Assembly (NCBI GenBank): GCA_022729275.1
Contig: JALDAH010000012.1
Coordinates: 1 to 21,544, forward strand
From: Candidatus Nanoanaerosalina archaeon
GTDB taxonomy: Archaea > Nanohalarchaeota > Nanosalinia > Nanosalinales > Nanoanaerosalinaceae
Direction of reading: 5' to 3'
Length of the DNA stretch: 21,544 nucleotides
Below the pieces are notes generated by a model, which saw nothing but the letters and a program-made list of their open reading frames with translations, did no database searches and was not told the origin of the DNA. The first letter of the stretch is position 1; each line of letters begins with the position of its first letter. This document shows positions 14,463 to 21,070 of this stretch, one piece after another. The translations under genes and the position numbers were made by a program.

Positions 14463-15071
14463 ATGATAAAGATTATAGGGACATCCCATATATCCAGAGA
14501 AAGCGTTGAAGAAATTAGAAAATCGTTTTCCGAGTATGACTTTGATGTGGTCGCTGTTGAACTGGATAAGAACAGATTAGCGGCTTTAAAAGCACATAAA
14601 GTAGGTGTAACATCAAGAAACCCGATAGCATTGATTATAAGCTCGATACAGACATATATGAGCAAAAAAACAGGTATAACACCTGGCACAGAGATGCTAA
14701 CTGCTGTTGAAAATGGTGAGAGAGAAGGCATTCCTGTTTTTCTACTGGACCAGGATATATCCATTACTCTTAAAGGTCTAAAAGATGTATCTTTAAAGGA
14801 AAAAATCAAGATAGCGGGTTACACATTTCTAGGTTTGTTAGGAAGGAAATCAGTAAAATTTGATATCACAAAAGTTCCATCCCAGGAATTCGTAGAATAT
14901 ATGCTCATCAACTTTAAAGTAATGTTCCCTGAGTTTTACAAAGTTCTGATAGAGGATAGGAACAATTACATGGTTGAACGCATAAAAAAACTGGAGGAGA
15001 TGTACGATAAAATACTTGTTGTGGTAGGTGCGGGTCATAAACCAGGAATGGAAACTATAATGAATTCTTGA
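14463..15071 (+). CDS. TraB/PrgY/GumN family protein, short form
   Basis: This 202-aa protein matches the TraB/PrgY (TIKI-like) family. MIKIIGTSHISRESVEEI carries the GTxH motif (H9), DVVAVELDKNRLAAL carries the E-x-D-x-x-R element, PGTEMLTAVENGEREG and LLDQDISITL follow, then EDRNNYMVERI (the R-x-x-x-M element) and LVVVGAGHKPGM (the second conserved G-x-H). Members of this fold are proposed metal-dependent peptidases or regulators of peptide signals. Many archaeal members are near 390 aa with a C-terminal membrane region; here the protein stops after the soluble domain. The gene follows SRP RNA by 45 nt. A TATA-like GTTTTTATGAT lies at 14435-14445. Confidence 0.85.
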   Translation: MIKIIGTSHISRESVEEIRKSFSEYDFDVVAVELDKNRLAALKAHKVGVTSRNPIALIISSIQTYMSKKTGITPGTEMLTAVENGEREGIPVFLLDQDISITLKGLKDVSLKEKIKIAGYTFLGLLGRKSVKFDITKVPSQEFVEYMLINFKVMFPEFYKVLIEDRNNYMVERIKKLEEMYDKILVVVGAGHKPGMETIMNS

Positions 15072-15134
15072 ATCGAAATCAAAAAATATTTTTTTAAAAA
15101 CTATTTTATTGGTCGATGACAAATAAATTAATGT

Positions 15135-15611
15135 ATGACTGATTTCGAAAGATCCCTTGTCAAATCATTTAACAGGTTTTTCGAGAAGAAAAAGATAAGG
15201 GGAATCGCATACAGAAGGAAACAACACAGGTTTTCCAGCCAGTTCGTGGACATACTGGTAGACTCCTTTAACCCTGATTTTTACCTGGCGATTGAGAACA
15301 AATCCTTAAAGACATCTTCTGCTGACAAACTATACTTCTCTCAGCACTTTTCAAAGACAGATGAGGGCCACCAGGTGGAACGAATCAACAATTTTGTTCA
15401 TAGAAGCGGTAGAAGAGGTTTTTTGGCGGTTGAACTTAGGAGAGGTACCGGAAGACCAAGAAAAGCTTACATGATACCATGGAATGAGGTGATGGAACGG
15501 TACGAGAAGGACGAAAAAGGATTCTCGGTCGAAAATATAAAGAAGTTCCCTGAGATAAAACGTAATTCAACCACTTACAAGGTAAAACAGACCATGGAGA
15601 TGGTTAAATGA
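15135..15611 (+). CDS. PD-(D/E)XK nuclease, Holliday-junction-resolvase-like
   Basis: This 158-aa protein has the core of the restriction-endonuclease-like nucleases. FVDILVDSFNPDFYLAIENK gives the first Asp (D39) followed by the E-x-K pair (E54, K56) on the next strand. HQVERINNFVHRSGRRGFLAVEL then matches the helix with the conserved Gln and following strand of Hjc/RecU-type junction resolvases, and AYMIPWNEV matches their last strand. It likely cleaves structured DNA such as Holliday junctions with Mg2+. The family is clear but the exact substrate is inferred. A TATA-like run lies at 15089-15101. Its stop overlaps the start of the next gene (ATGA), so the two are translationally coupled. 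Confidence 0.7.
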   Translation: MTDFERSLVKSFNRFFEKKKIRGIAYRRKQHRFSSQFVDILVDSFNPDFYLAIENKSLKTSSADKLYFSQHFSKTDEGHQVERINNFVHRSGRRGFLAVELRRGTGRPRKAYMIPWNEVMERYEKDEKGFSVENIKKFPEIKRNSTTYKVKQTMEMVK

Positions 15612-16261
15612 ACAAAAAAGAGTGGATTCAGAAGATAGATATGCATAAACCTGGAGAGATCAAAGACATGTTTTACTCGGCAATAATACTGGGTATAGCA
15701 TTCAACATAGGTATATTCGGACGTGGAAACCCCTTCGAATTCATAACGGAGTGGTACTTTTTCTTCTACTTTGTTCCAACGTTTTTGATTGTACTTGTCT
15801 CGTTGTTCATAAAGGATTATTCTCAGAAAAGTATTGCCAAACAACTAGAAAGCTTTGTAAGATTCGAGATGTGGGTTCCCGGAGGGGTGATAGCGTTTTT
15901 GAGTTCTTTTCTTGGAATTGTTGTTGCTGCTGTTGGAGGTGTGAAGGCATCCGCAGACTACAGATCAAGGTATGGAAGATGGGTGGTTAATATGACATCC
16001 CAACAGCTTGGAATTATTTCCATGTCAGGGATATTCACCTATATATTTATTGCTCTTTTCTTCGTTTTGCTGGCACCTACAGTTCCTCTTTACATAATGG
16101 GGAAAAACATTTTGATGGTTGGATTCGAGATAAACCTGATGCTTTCAATATTCTCACTTGTACCAATAAAACCCCTGGACGGAGAGAATCTTTTAAGGTG
16201 GAGCGTATTCATGTGGATATCTCTTCTAGTAATGAGTCTGGTTATCTTTTTCTTGGTTTAG
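15608..16261 (+). CDS. M50 (site-2 protease)-like membrane protein lacking HExxH
   Basis: This 217-aa protein has five or six membrane helices. The stretch RFEMWVPGG, FLSSFLGIVVAAVGG and the late NLMLSIFSLVPIKPLDG (about 176-192) are the conserved cores of archaeal M50 intramembrane metalloproteases, the last being the N-x-x-P-x-x-x-L-D-G element that supplies a zinc-binding Asp. The HExxH motif expected before RFEMW is absent: SQKSIAKQL stands in its place, so two zinc-binding His and the catalytic Glu are missing. It is probably a non-proteolytic homologue. It starts with the ATGA overlap on the nuclease gene; whether the two act together is unknown. Confidence 0.65.
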   Translation: MNKKEWIQKIDMHKPGEIKDMFYSAIILGIAFNIGIFGRGNPFEFITEWYFFFYFVPTFLIVLVSLFIKDYSQKSIAKQLESFVRFEMWVPGGVIAFLSSFLGIVVAAVGGVKASADYRSRYGRWVVNMTSQQLGIISMSGIFTYIFIALFFVLLAPTVPLYIMGKNILMVGFEINLMLSIFSLVPIKPLDGENLLRWSVFMWISLLVMSLVIFFLV

Positions 16262-16270
16262 ACGGCTTTA

Positions 16271-16280
16271 CTTATATATA
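16271..16280 (+). promoter_or_regulatory. TATA-like element for the small membrane protein
   Basis: CTTATATATA is centred about 27 nt before the ATG at 16303 and predicts a leaderless transcript. Confidence 0.55.
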
Positions 16281-16302
16281 GCTTGGACACGATTTTTTTG
16301 CC

Positions 16303-16647
16303 ATGGGAAAGGAGATCAAGGTTACCGCACCCTTGAACGTGTTCATAATATATTTGGCGCTTGTGCTTGTACCTTTGATAATATTTCCTGCAACAGGGTT
16401 TCCGGATTTTGATTTTCAGACAGGCCTAGTTTTCGCTGCTATTACAGGTTTTGTTTTTGGAATAGTTGACAGAAAGTTCATACTGGATAACTTTGTGGCT
16501 TTCATAAATGGACTAATACTTTACGTTTTTCTGATGCTGCTTCTGGATATTGTCTGGTACTGGATCCTGATGATTTTTCTTCTGAGTTTTTTTCTTGCCA
16601 GAAAGTTAGTGGAAAAGAAACAGACTACAGATCTTTCTTTCATTTAG
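16303..16647 (+). CDS. Small four-helix membrane protein, unknown family
   Basis: This 114-aa protein consists of four hydrophobic helices (near residues 12-30, 38-57, 65-82 and 84-100) with a short basic tail (ARKLVEKKQ). A conserved-looking FGIVDRKFILDNF loop joins helices 2 and 3. No family is recognised. It has its own TATA element at 16271-16280 and no Shine-Dalgarno site, so it is probably leaderless and separate from the M50-like gene upstream. Its stop overlaps that of the convergent small gene by four bases. Confidence 0.65.
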   Translation: MGKEIKVTAPLNVFIIYLALVLVPLIIFPATGFPDFDFQTGLVFAAITGFVFGIVDRKFILDNFVAFINGLILYVFLMLLLDIVWYWILMIFLLSFFLARKLVEKKQTTDLSFI

Positions 16648-16913
16648 TTCAGACCTATCTTCACAGGTCCAACCTTCAGCTTAAGTGGTTTTTCCTCCGA
16701 TTCTTCATCGAAATCTGGTTTAACCTCTAATTCACTTAGCTCTTTGTTTTTCTGTTCTTTTTTCATTTTCCTTGCGAATCTTACGAATTTTATAAATGGA
16801 ACTATGTAATGAGAGATTTCCATAACGCTTTCAACCTTTATCAACATCTCTTCATCGTTCTCTTCGAAACTAACTGTTTCACGGTCATTAGAAAAAATTT
16901 TAGCTTTCATCAT
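16644..16913 (-). CDS. Hypothetical small charged protein, second gene of a pair
   Basis: This 89-aa protein is not recognised. It begins with a strand-rich segment (MMKAKIFSNDRETVSF, then EEMLIKVESVMEISHYIVPF), then has a basic helix IKFVRFARKMKKEQK, an acidic linker and a final LKLKVGPVKIGLN. The frame is open to a GTG at 16922, but the ATG at 16913 is preferred because GGTG lies about 5 nt upstream. It overlaps the end of the 58-aa gene upstream by 14 bases, so the two form an operon. Confidence 0.55.
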   Translation of the reverse strand: MMKAKIFSNDRETVSFEENDEEMLIKVESVMEISHYIVPFIKFVRFARKMKKEQKNKELSELEVKPDFDEESEEKPLKLKVGPVKIGLN

Positions 16914-17076
16914 TTTTCTCACCAGACCTCAGAACGGTTGTGCCATTCAGTGTTAATTCCTTATCTCCAATAAGAAATTTCTGAGAATCGAACTCAAGTT
17001 CGAGCGTCAGGTTTCTCTCGACGGCTCTCTTGAAAAAGGATTCAAGGAACTCGCCGAACTCTTTTTCAGATCCCAT
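16900..17076 (-). CDS. Small 58-aa protein, first gene of a pair
   Basis: The ATG at 17076 opens a 58-codon frame to a TAA at 16900-16902. The product reads MGSEKEFGEFLESFFKRAVE, then LTLELEFDSQKFLIGDKEL and LNGTTVLRSGEK. It has one amphipathic helix followed by a beta hairpin, like a small single-domain protein. A TATA-like CATAAAAAG (17105-17113, minus strand) lies about 33 nt upstream. The frame is convincing by composition and by its overlap with the next gene. No family is recognised. It is divergent from the THUMP methyltransferase. Confidence 0.55.
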   Translation of the reverse strand: MGSEKEFGEFLESFFKRAVERNLTLELEFDSQKFLIGDKELTLNGTTVLRSGEKNDES

Positions 17077-17169
17077 GACAAAAAATTGGTGAAAGGGCTT
17101 TATCTTTTTATGGTGGGAAAGGATGTGTCTCCCGAAGAACTTTTTATTTTAACCCTACAAATCTTTTCT

Positions 17170-18237
17170 ATGAGACTGCTTGTAGAAACCGTTGAGGGTT
17201 TTGAGCGAACATGTGAAGAAGAACTTGAGGATATATCCGAAAACATCGAAGTGGAAAAAAGGATGGAGGGCTACATGGTATTAGAGGCGGGGAAAGAAGA
17301 TGTCTTCAGGATAAACTATTTGGCAGGTACATTAAACAGAGTTTTACATGTTTTAAACCAGTTCAAAGTTGAGAAAACCGAGGACTGCTATAAAAAAATC
17401 AGTTTCAATGTAAGTGAATTCATTGAAGCAGATCAAGAGTTCGTAGTAAAGGTTGAAAAACAAGGATGCGATTTTTCCTCCAACAAACTTGCGAGAGAGA
17501 CAGGTCAGAAAGTAGTAGATCTTTTCAAGGATGAAACGGGGAAAACACTTTCAGTTGATCTTGATAAACCGGAAATGGTTTTTCGTCTCTACATATTTGA
17601 TGATGAAGCTTTTTTTGGATTCGATACCACCAAAAAATCTTTGAACAAGAGAGGATATTTGGAGAAGGAAGTCGATATCCCTCCCATACTTGCAAACTGT
17701 CTTGTAAGATACAGTGGATGGGATGGAGAGACAAAACTTTTGGATCCATTTACAAAGGACGGTGTAGTGGCTGTAGAAGCGGCCAGAATTGCTTCTAGAA
17801 CTCCCAACAAGGGCAGAAAATTCGGATTTGTGGATTCAAAATATTATTCCAACAAGAAATATTCGGAGATAGCTAATAGAATAAACAGCCAGATGAAAGT
17901 TGGAGATACCGGTGTAAAAGGATGTGAAAAAGACATATCAAATGCTGTGAGACATGCAGAATCCGCGGGTGTTAAAGTAAATTTTGAAGAAAAAACCGCT
18001 TTAGAACACTCTTTAAAGGATTACCACGTTGTATTTGACACACCGTTTTTGCCAAGAAAATCCAAGAGAAAGCTTATTGCTGACTACATTTCTGAATTCG
18101 AGAACAAAGCGGTCTCATCGGGATTGAAATCACTTACCTGTACATCCCGGGATCCGGGTTTTTACAGCGAACTGGAAAAAGATGATAAAGTAGTGTGGAA
18201 TACTTTTGAAGCACACATATTTGAGATGGATGGTTGA
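17170..18237 (+). CDS. THUMP-domain RNA methyltransferase, divergent (Trm14/RlmKL-like)
   Basis: This 355-aa protein matches the THUMP-Rossmann methyltransferases that make N2-methylguanosine in tRNA or rRNA. MRLLVETVEGFERTCEEEL is the usual first strand and helix; a THUMP domain follows to about residue 150 (FVVKVEKQGCDFSSNKLARE...VDL). The linker DTTKKSLNKRGY resembles the family's L-x-x-R-G-Y. The SAM motif reads LLDPFTKDGVVAVEAA where DPFCGSG is normal, and the catalytic (N/D)PP(Y/F) reads FDTPF, so activity may be reduced or altered. The frame runs to an ATG at 17086, but the start at 17170 is preferred: a TATA-like CTTTTTATTTT at 17139-17149 fits a leaderless message and the protein then begins at the family's normal N-terminus. 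Confidence 0.75.
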   Translation: MRLLVETVEGFERTCEEELEDISENIEVEKRMEGYMVLEAGKEDVFRINYLAGTLNRVLHVLNQFKVEKTEDCYKKISFNVSEFIEADQEFVVKVEKQGCDFSSNKLARETGQKVVDLFKDETGKTLSVDLDKPEMVFRLYIFDDEAFFGFDTTKKSLNKRGYLEKEVDIPPILANCLVRYSGWDGETKLLDPFTKDGVVAVEAARIASRTPNKGRKFGFVDSKYYSNKKYSEIANRINSQMKVGDTGVKGCEKDISNAVRHAESAGVKVNFEEKTALEHSLKDYHVVFDTPFLPRKSKRKLIADYISEFENKAVSSGLKSLTCTSRDPGFYSELEKDDKVVWNTFEAHIFEMDG

Positions 18238-18238
18238 T

Positions 18239-18487
18239 TCAACCGTCCACGCTTTCAAGTTTTGAGGCTATGTTCCATATCTCCGTTCTTATATGTTGAG
18301 GAAGATTGGGATCGCTTGAAACCTGATCAAGGAGGCTTGCACCTGTGTTAACCCTTACTGAAAGCTCGGTACTTGAATCAGAAAGCTCGGCTATAAAAGT
18401 CTCAAGAACGTGTTGTACGTTGCTCGGAACACTTTGTTCCTCTTTGAGGTTGTCCACCCTTCTTATTACCTCCTCTACATCTGTCAT
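18239..18487 (-). CDS. UPF0147 family archaeal protein
   Basis: This 82-aa helical protein belongs to the archaeal UPF0147 family. It shows the family's NLKEEQSVPSNVQHVLE region, then LSVRVNTGASLLDQVSSDPN and LPQHIRTEIWNIASKLES, matching the typical VR...A...LD..SNDPN.P.H.RT.IWN...LE pattern. The function is unknown; it is often found next to prefoldin beta in archaea, as here. The start is supported by AAGGTGAT 6-9 nt upstream. It is the last gene of the eL43 operon and converges with the THUMP methyltransferase with one base between their stops. Confidence 0.9.
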   Translation of the reverse strand: MTDVEEVIRRVDNLKEEQSVPSNVQHVLETFIAELSDSSTELSVRVNTGASLLDQVSSDPNLPQHIRTEIWNIASKLESVDG

Positions 18488-18501
18488 TATTTATCACCTT
18501 A

Positions 18502-18840
18502 TCACTGAGCCATGTTCTGATTTTGCATCTGTTTCTGGAATTGTTTCTGCGCCTGCTCTACTTTTTTCCTAAGTTTTTTCTCTCTCTTGTTCAGGCTTTT
18601 CATTCTTACCTCGAGGTCTTCATTTCTCTCCTTGAGCTCTTCCAAGAGTTCATCGTAATCCTTGGATACAAGGATAGAACCAACTGATTTATACACATCC
18701 TCGTCTTCACAACTTTTCAGTTCTTTGAGCGCGTTTTCTACTTCTTTCTTTTCAGTCTTTGTGGACTGTTTTTGCATGGTTATCTGCTGAAGTTTCTGCT
18801 GATTCTTCTGAAACTCCATTATCATCTGTTGGTTATCCAT
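18502..18840 (-). CDS. pfdB: Prefoldin subunit beta
   Basis: This 112-aa protein is the beta subunit of archaeal prefoldin, the hexameric jellyfish-shaped chaperone that passes unfolded proteins to the thermosome. It has a long N-terminal coiled coil (EFQKNQQKLQQITMQKQST), a central beta hairpin with EDVYKSVGSILVSKDYDELL, and a C-terminal coiled coil (LNKREKKLRKKVEQAQKQF) ending in a Gln/Asn/Met-rich tail. Its length is typical. The ATG shares one base with the stop of pcc1 (TAATG), so translation is coupled. Confidence 0.93.
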   Translation of the reverse strand: MDNQQMIMEFQKNQQKLQQITMQKQSTKTEKKEVENALKELKSCEDEDVYKSVGSILVSKDYDELLEELKERNEDLEVRMKSLNKREKKLRKKVEQAQKQFQKQMQNQNMAQ

Positions 18841-19067
18841 TAAAAATCACCTATTACCTTTGAACTTAACTTGACAAGTTTTGTCGCAGTGTTTAGAGAT
18901 CCTCTGAAGGATCCTAAACTATCGGCCTCTATCCCTACCTCGAGCACATCTGTTTTTTTTAAATCAAACTTTACCCTGTTCGAATCTATAAGATCAGGTT
19001 CAACGGATCTGTAAACCTTATCCAAATTTTTTATATCGAATTCAAGAGTAGCTTGGTGAACCGGGAT
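18840..19067 (-). CDS. pcc1: KEOPS complex subunit Pcc1, with unusual start
   Basis: Pcc1 dimerises within KEOPS, which makes t6A at position 37 of tRNAs. The family pattern is clear: HQATLEFDIKNLDKVYRSVEPD as first strand and helix, then VLEVGIEADSLGSFRGSLNT (the A-x-D-x-x-x-x-R-x-x-x-N block) and a final helix. The frame has no ATG, GTG or TTG early enough to include the first strand. It is open back to the TGA of rpoP, in the same frame. GGTGA of the upstream gene lies 6 nt before an ATC codon at 19065-19067, so ATC is a candidate start giving 75 aa. The only canonical start is TTG at 19025, which would remove strand 1. The call of the gene is firm; the start is not. Confidence 0.8.
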   Translation of the reverse strand: MPVHQATLEFDIKNLDKVYRSVEPDLIDSNRVKFDLKKTDVLEVGIEADSLGSFRGSLNTATKLVKLSSKVIGDF

Positions 19068-19073
19068 AGCTAA

Positions 19074-19214
19074 TCACCTTGCTTCGACTGTTTTCTTCTC
19101 CACAGGTCTTTTCTTGAGTATGACTCTGCCCGAGCATTCAGGACATATAATCTTTTCTCTAACAGGGTTGATATCTATCTCGGATTCGCATTTTGCACAG
19201 ATGTATCCTACCAT
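19074..19214 (-). CDS. rpoP: DNA-directed RNA polymerase subunit P (Rpo12)
   Basis: This 46-aa zinc-ribbon protein is the archaeal counterpart of eukaryotic Rpb12, an assembly subunit of RNA polymerase. MVGYICAKCESEIDI gives the first C-x-x-C and IICPECSGRVILKKRP the second, followed by the conserved basic KKRP and a VEAR tail. The length is normal. GAGGT lies 7 nt before the ATG. The gene ends in TGA, which overlaps the GGTGA element before pcc1. Confidence 0.93.
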   Translation of the reverse strand: MVGYICAKCESEIDINPVREKIICPECSGRVILKKRPVEKKTVEAR

Positions 19215-19245
19215 TTTTAATACCTCTATTTATAGTCTGGAAAGT

Positions 19246-19464
19246 TTAAATCTTTTCTTTAACTTCTTCAAGTTCTTCCGTACCCTCTCTTATAGCTTTC
19301 TTTATTTTTGCTACAGCTCCGGTACTTGCCTTGTATGCTCCTCCTGCAGTCTTGTTGCCACAGCTTTTGCATTCCCATATACCTGACGCGATTCTCACCA
19401 GTCTCTTCTTGTGACATTTGGAACATTCCTTATTTTTCTCTACATTGATCTCATTTCTTGCCAT
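19246..19464 (-). CDS. rpl37ae: Ribosomal protein eL43 (L37Ae)
   Basis: This 72-aa zinc-finger protein of the large ribosomal subunit has C14-x-x-C17 and C32-x-x-C35 around RIASGIWECKSCG, followed by NKTAGGAYKASTGAV, the family signature. It is shorter at the N-terminus than usual eL43 (about 80-90 aa): the basic GRRYG...R-x-R stretch before the zinc finger is missing. The start is firm, with GAGGTG 7 nt before the ATG. A TATA-like element at 19504-19516 makes it the first gene of the eL43-rpoP-pcc1-pfdB-UPF0147 operon. Confidence 0.9.
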   Translation of the reverse strand: MARNEINVEKNKECSKCHKKRLVRIASGIWECKSCGNKTAGGAYKASTGAVAKIKKAIREGTEELEEVKEKI

Positions 19465-19503
19465 TGTTTTTCACCTCTACCTTACCTTCAATAATAAAAA
19501 TAC

Positions 19504-19516
19504 GTATTTTTAAAAA
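19504..19516 (-). promoter_or_regulatory. Internal promoter for the eL43 operon
   Basis: The minus strand reads TTTTTAAAAATA between the exosome terminator and eL43. It would start transcription near 19484, leaving a leader of about 20 nt that holds the GAGGTG ribosome-binding site. Confidence 0.5.
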
Positions 19517-19535
19517 GTTGTCCGAAAATGGAGAT

Positions 19536-19560
19536 AAAAAAGGAGGTTTATACCTCCTTT
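19536..19560 (-). terminator. Hairpin and T-tract at the end of rrp42
   Basis: On the minus strand AAAGGAGG, a 6-base TATAAA loop and CCTCCTTT form a perfect 8-bp stem followed at once by a run of six T (the last stem bases included). The rrp42 stop codon TAA lies in the loop. The structure resembles an intrinsic terminator, which is uncommon in archaea, where T-tracts alone usually suffice. Confidence 0.55.
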
Positions 19561-20342
19561 ACAGCATCTCTGATTTTCTTCCTGAACATCTCTGCCTTGT
19601 CGTTGATCGTGTTGATGATCTCCTCAACGTCTTCTGCTTTAAGAGGTCCTGATTCCCCTTTCTGCATGTTGACAACTTTTCCATCTTCTTTCACGGTTAC
19701 TGTAAGCCTTGTGTCCCTGACATCTTCCTCGTCTGCTGTGGTATCAAATAGGATCTTCGAACCTATCTTTGAACCGGTCAGGGTTATTGGAAGACCATTT
19801 ACAGGTAGTTCTCTGTAGTTATCTCTGTCCAGTTCTCCTTCCTCATCGAGTACAGGAAGCTTTCCAAGCATGAGTGCTGTAGCAGCACCTAATGAACCCG
19901 CGTCCATCAAATTTCCATCGTAGTCAAGTACGTGGATGTCGATGAAAACAGCGTATACATTTTCTCCTTCCTCTATCACTAGTTCTTCAAGATCAATGAC
20001 GCCTGATTCCCTTATTCCTCTGTCGATAACTCTTGCTAGTTCTGTGGCCTCATCACTAGGCGGTCCAGGTTCGTAATGAGGGGCTGCCATGGGAGTTAGC
20101 TCGACGTTAGTTATGAGCATCCCCTGGTCAGGAGTATCTGGATAAGGTGATTCGATATCGGTTGAGATACCGACTAGAACCTTTGTGTCACCCAGAGTTA
20201 CCATCGCTGAACCATCAGCTGTTTCGTGGATGTATCCAGGATTTATTTCAAGGTCTCTGAACTCGTAGAGATTTCTGTCATCAAGCCTTTCTCCTTTCTC
20301 AATAAGTTTTGAGATGTTCTTGTCGTTTATACTGATTACCAT
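19548..20342 (-). CDS. rrp42: Exosome complex subunit Rrp42
   Basis: This 264-aa RNase PH-fold protein is the non-catalytic partner of Rrp41 in the archaeal exosome ring, which degrades and tails RNA from the 3' end. It shows LDDRNLYEFRDLEINPGYI, the GSAMVTLGDTKVLVGIS strand pair, ELARVIDRGIRES, and the DIHVLDYDGNLMDAGSLGAATAL block, with a typical C-terminal helix. It lacks the catalytic acidic pair found in Rrp41, as is normal. It starts with a TGATG overlap with rrp41 and has a GGAGGTGA site inside the end of rrp41. Confidence 0.97.
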   Translation of the reverse strand: MVISINDKNISKLIEKGERLDDRNLYEFRDLEINPGYIHETADGSAMVTLGDTKVLVGISTDIESPYPDTPDQGMLITNVELTPMAAPHYEPGPPSDEATELARVIDRGIRESGVIDLEELVIEEGENVYAVFIDIHVLDYDGNLMDAGSLGAATALMLGKLPVLDEEGELDRDNYRELPVNGLPITLTGSKIGSKILFDTTADEEDVRDTRLTVTVKEDGKVVNMQKGESGPLKAEDVEEIINTINDKAEMFRKKIRDAVKEV

Positions 20343-21070
20343 CAGTTATCACCTCCTTTGTAGGCCTCTCTCAAAGCCTGTTTTTGTTTTTCGAAAAGTT
20401 TCTTGTTCCCTTTCTCCGCCAGCTTCAGTCCTTTCTTGACGTCTTCAGCGGTGATATCCCCGTCCATCTGAAGAAGCGTTATCTGGTCGATGTCACCGTT
20501 GATAGTTGCGACAGGTATGTCTGCTTTTCCATAAGCGTCTTCCTCTCCTGCAACGTCAAGAACCATGGTATCCTCAAGCTTTCCAACTGCACATGCCTGG
20601 ACAAGACCTTTCATAGGAATGCCCGCATCAGCAAGTGCAAGTGAAGCTGCGGTTATACCTGTGACTCTTGTTGAAGCATCAGCTTCTAATACTTCTACGA
20701 AAACATTTATAGCGAGTTTTGGAAACTTTTCAAGTTTGACAACAGGTTCTAAAGCTCTTTTAGTAACAAGGCTGATTTCCCTGCTTCTCCTGCTAGGCTT
20801 TGGACTCATTCTATCATCGACTGAGAAAGGAGCCATCCTGTACTTTGCCTGTAGAACAGCTCTGTTGGCTTTCTGCAGATGCCTTGGATGTAGCTCTTTA
20901 GGTCCTTTAACGGCAGCTATTATCCTTGTGTTTCCTACTTCCACAAGCGCTGAACCATCAGGACTTTTAAGAGGTCCCACTTCTATGTTTATATCTCTCA
21001 TGTCTTCAGGAGTCCTTCCATCTATCCTTTTACCATCTTTAAGAAGTCCTTCTTTTTGTTTCTGTGGCAT
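20342..21070 (-). CDS. rrp41: Exosome complex catalytic subunit Rrp41
   Basis: This 242-aa RNase PH-fold enzyme is the phosphorolytic subunit of the exosome. DGKRIDGRTPEDMRDI opens the domain; GSALVEVGNTRIIAAVKGP and HLQKANRAVLQAKYRMAPFS follow, then the basic loop PKPSRRSREISLVTKRALEP that binds RNA and phosphate. VEVLEADASTRVTGITAASL and LDVAGEEDAYGKADIPVA carry the active-site acidic residues. The length is normal. Its start overlaps the rrp4 stop (TGATG) and GGAGGGTGAT lies just upstream, in the end of rrp4. Confidence 0.97.
   Translation of the reverse strand: MPQKQKEGLLKDGKRIDGRTPEDMRDINIEVGPLKSPDGSALVEVGNTRIIAAVKGPKELHPRHLQKANRAVLQAKYRMAPFSVDDRMSPKPSRRSREISLVTKRALEPVVKLEKFPKLAINVFVEVLEADASTRVTGITAASLALADAGIPMKGLVQACAVGKLEDTMVLDVAGEEDAYGKADIPVATINGDIDQITLLQMDGDITAEDVKKGLKLAEKGNKKLFEKQKQALREAYKGGDN

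Noticed and set aside
17086..17169. N-terminal extension of the THUMP methyltransferase to 17086
   Set aside because: The THUMP family normally begins at MRLLVETVEGFE, and the TATA-like element at 17139-17149 lies inside the extension.
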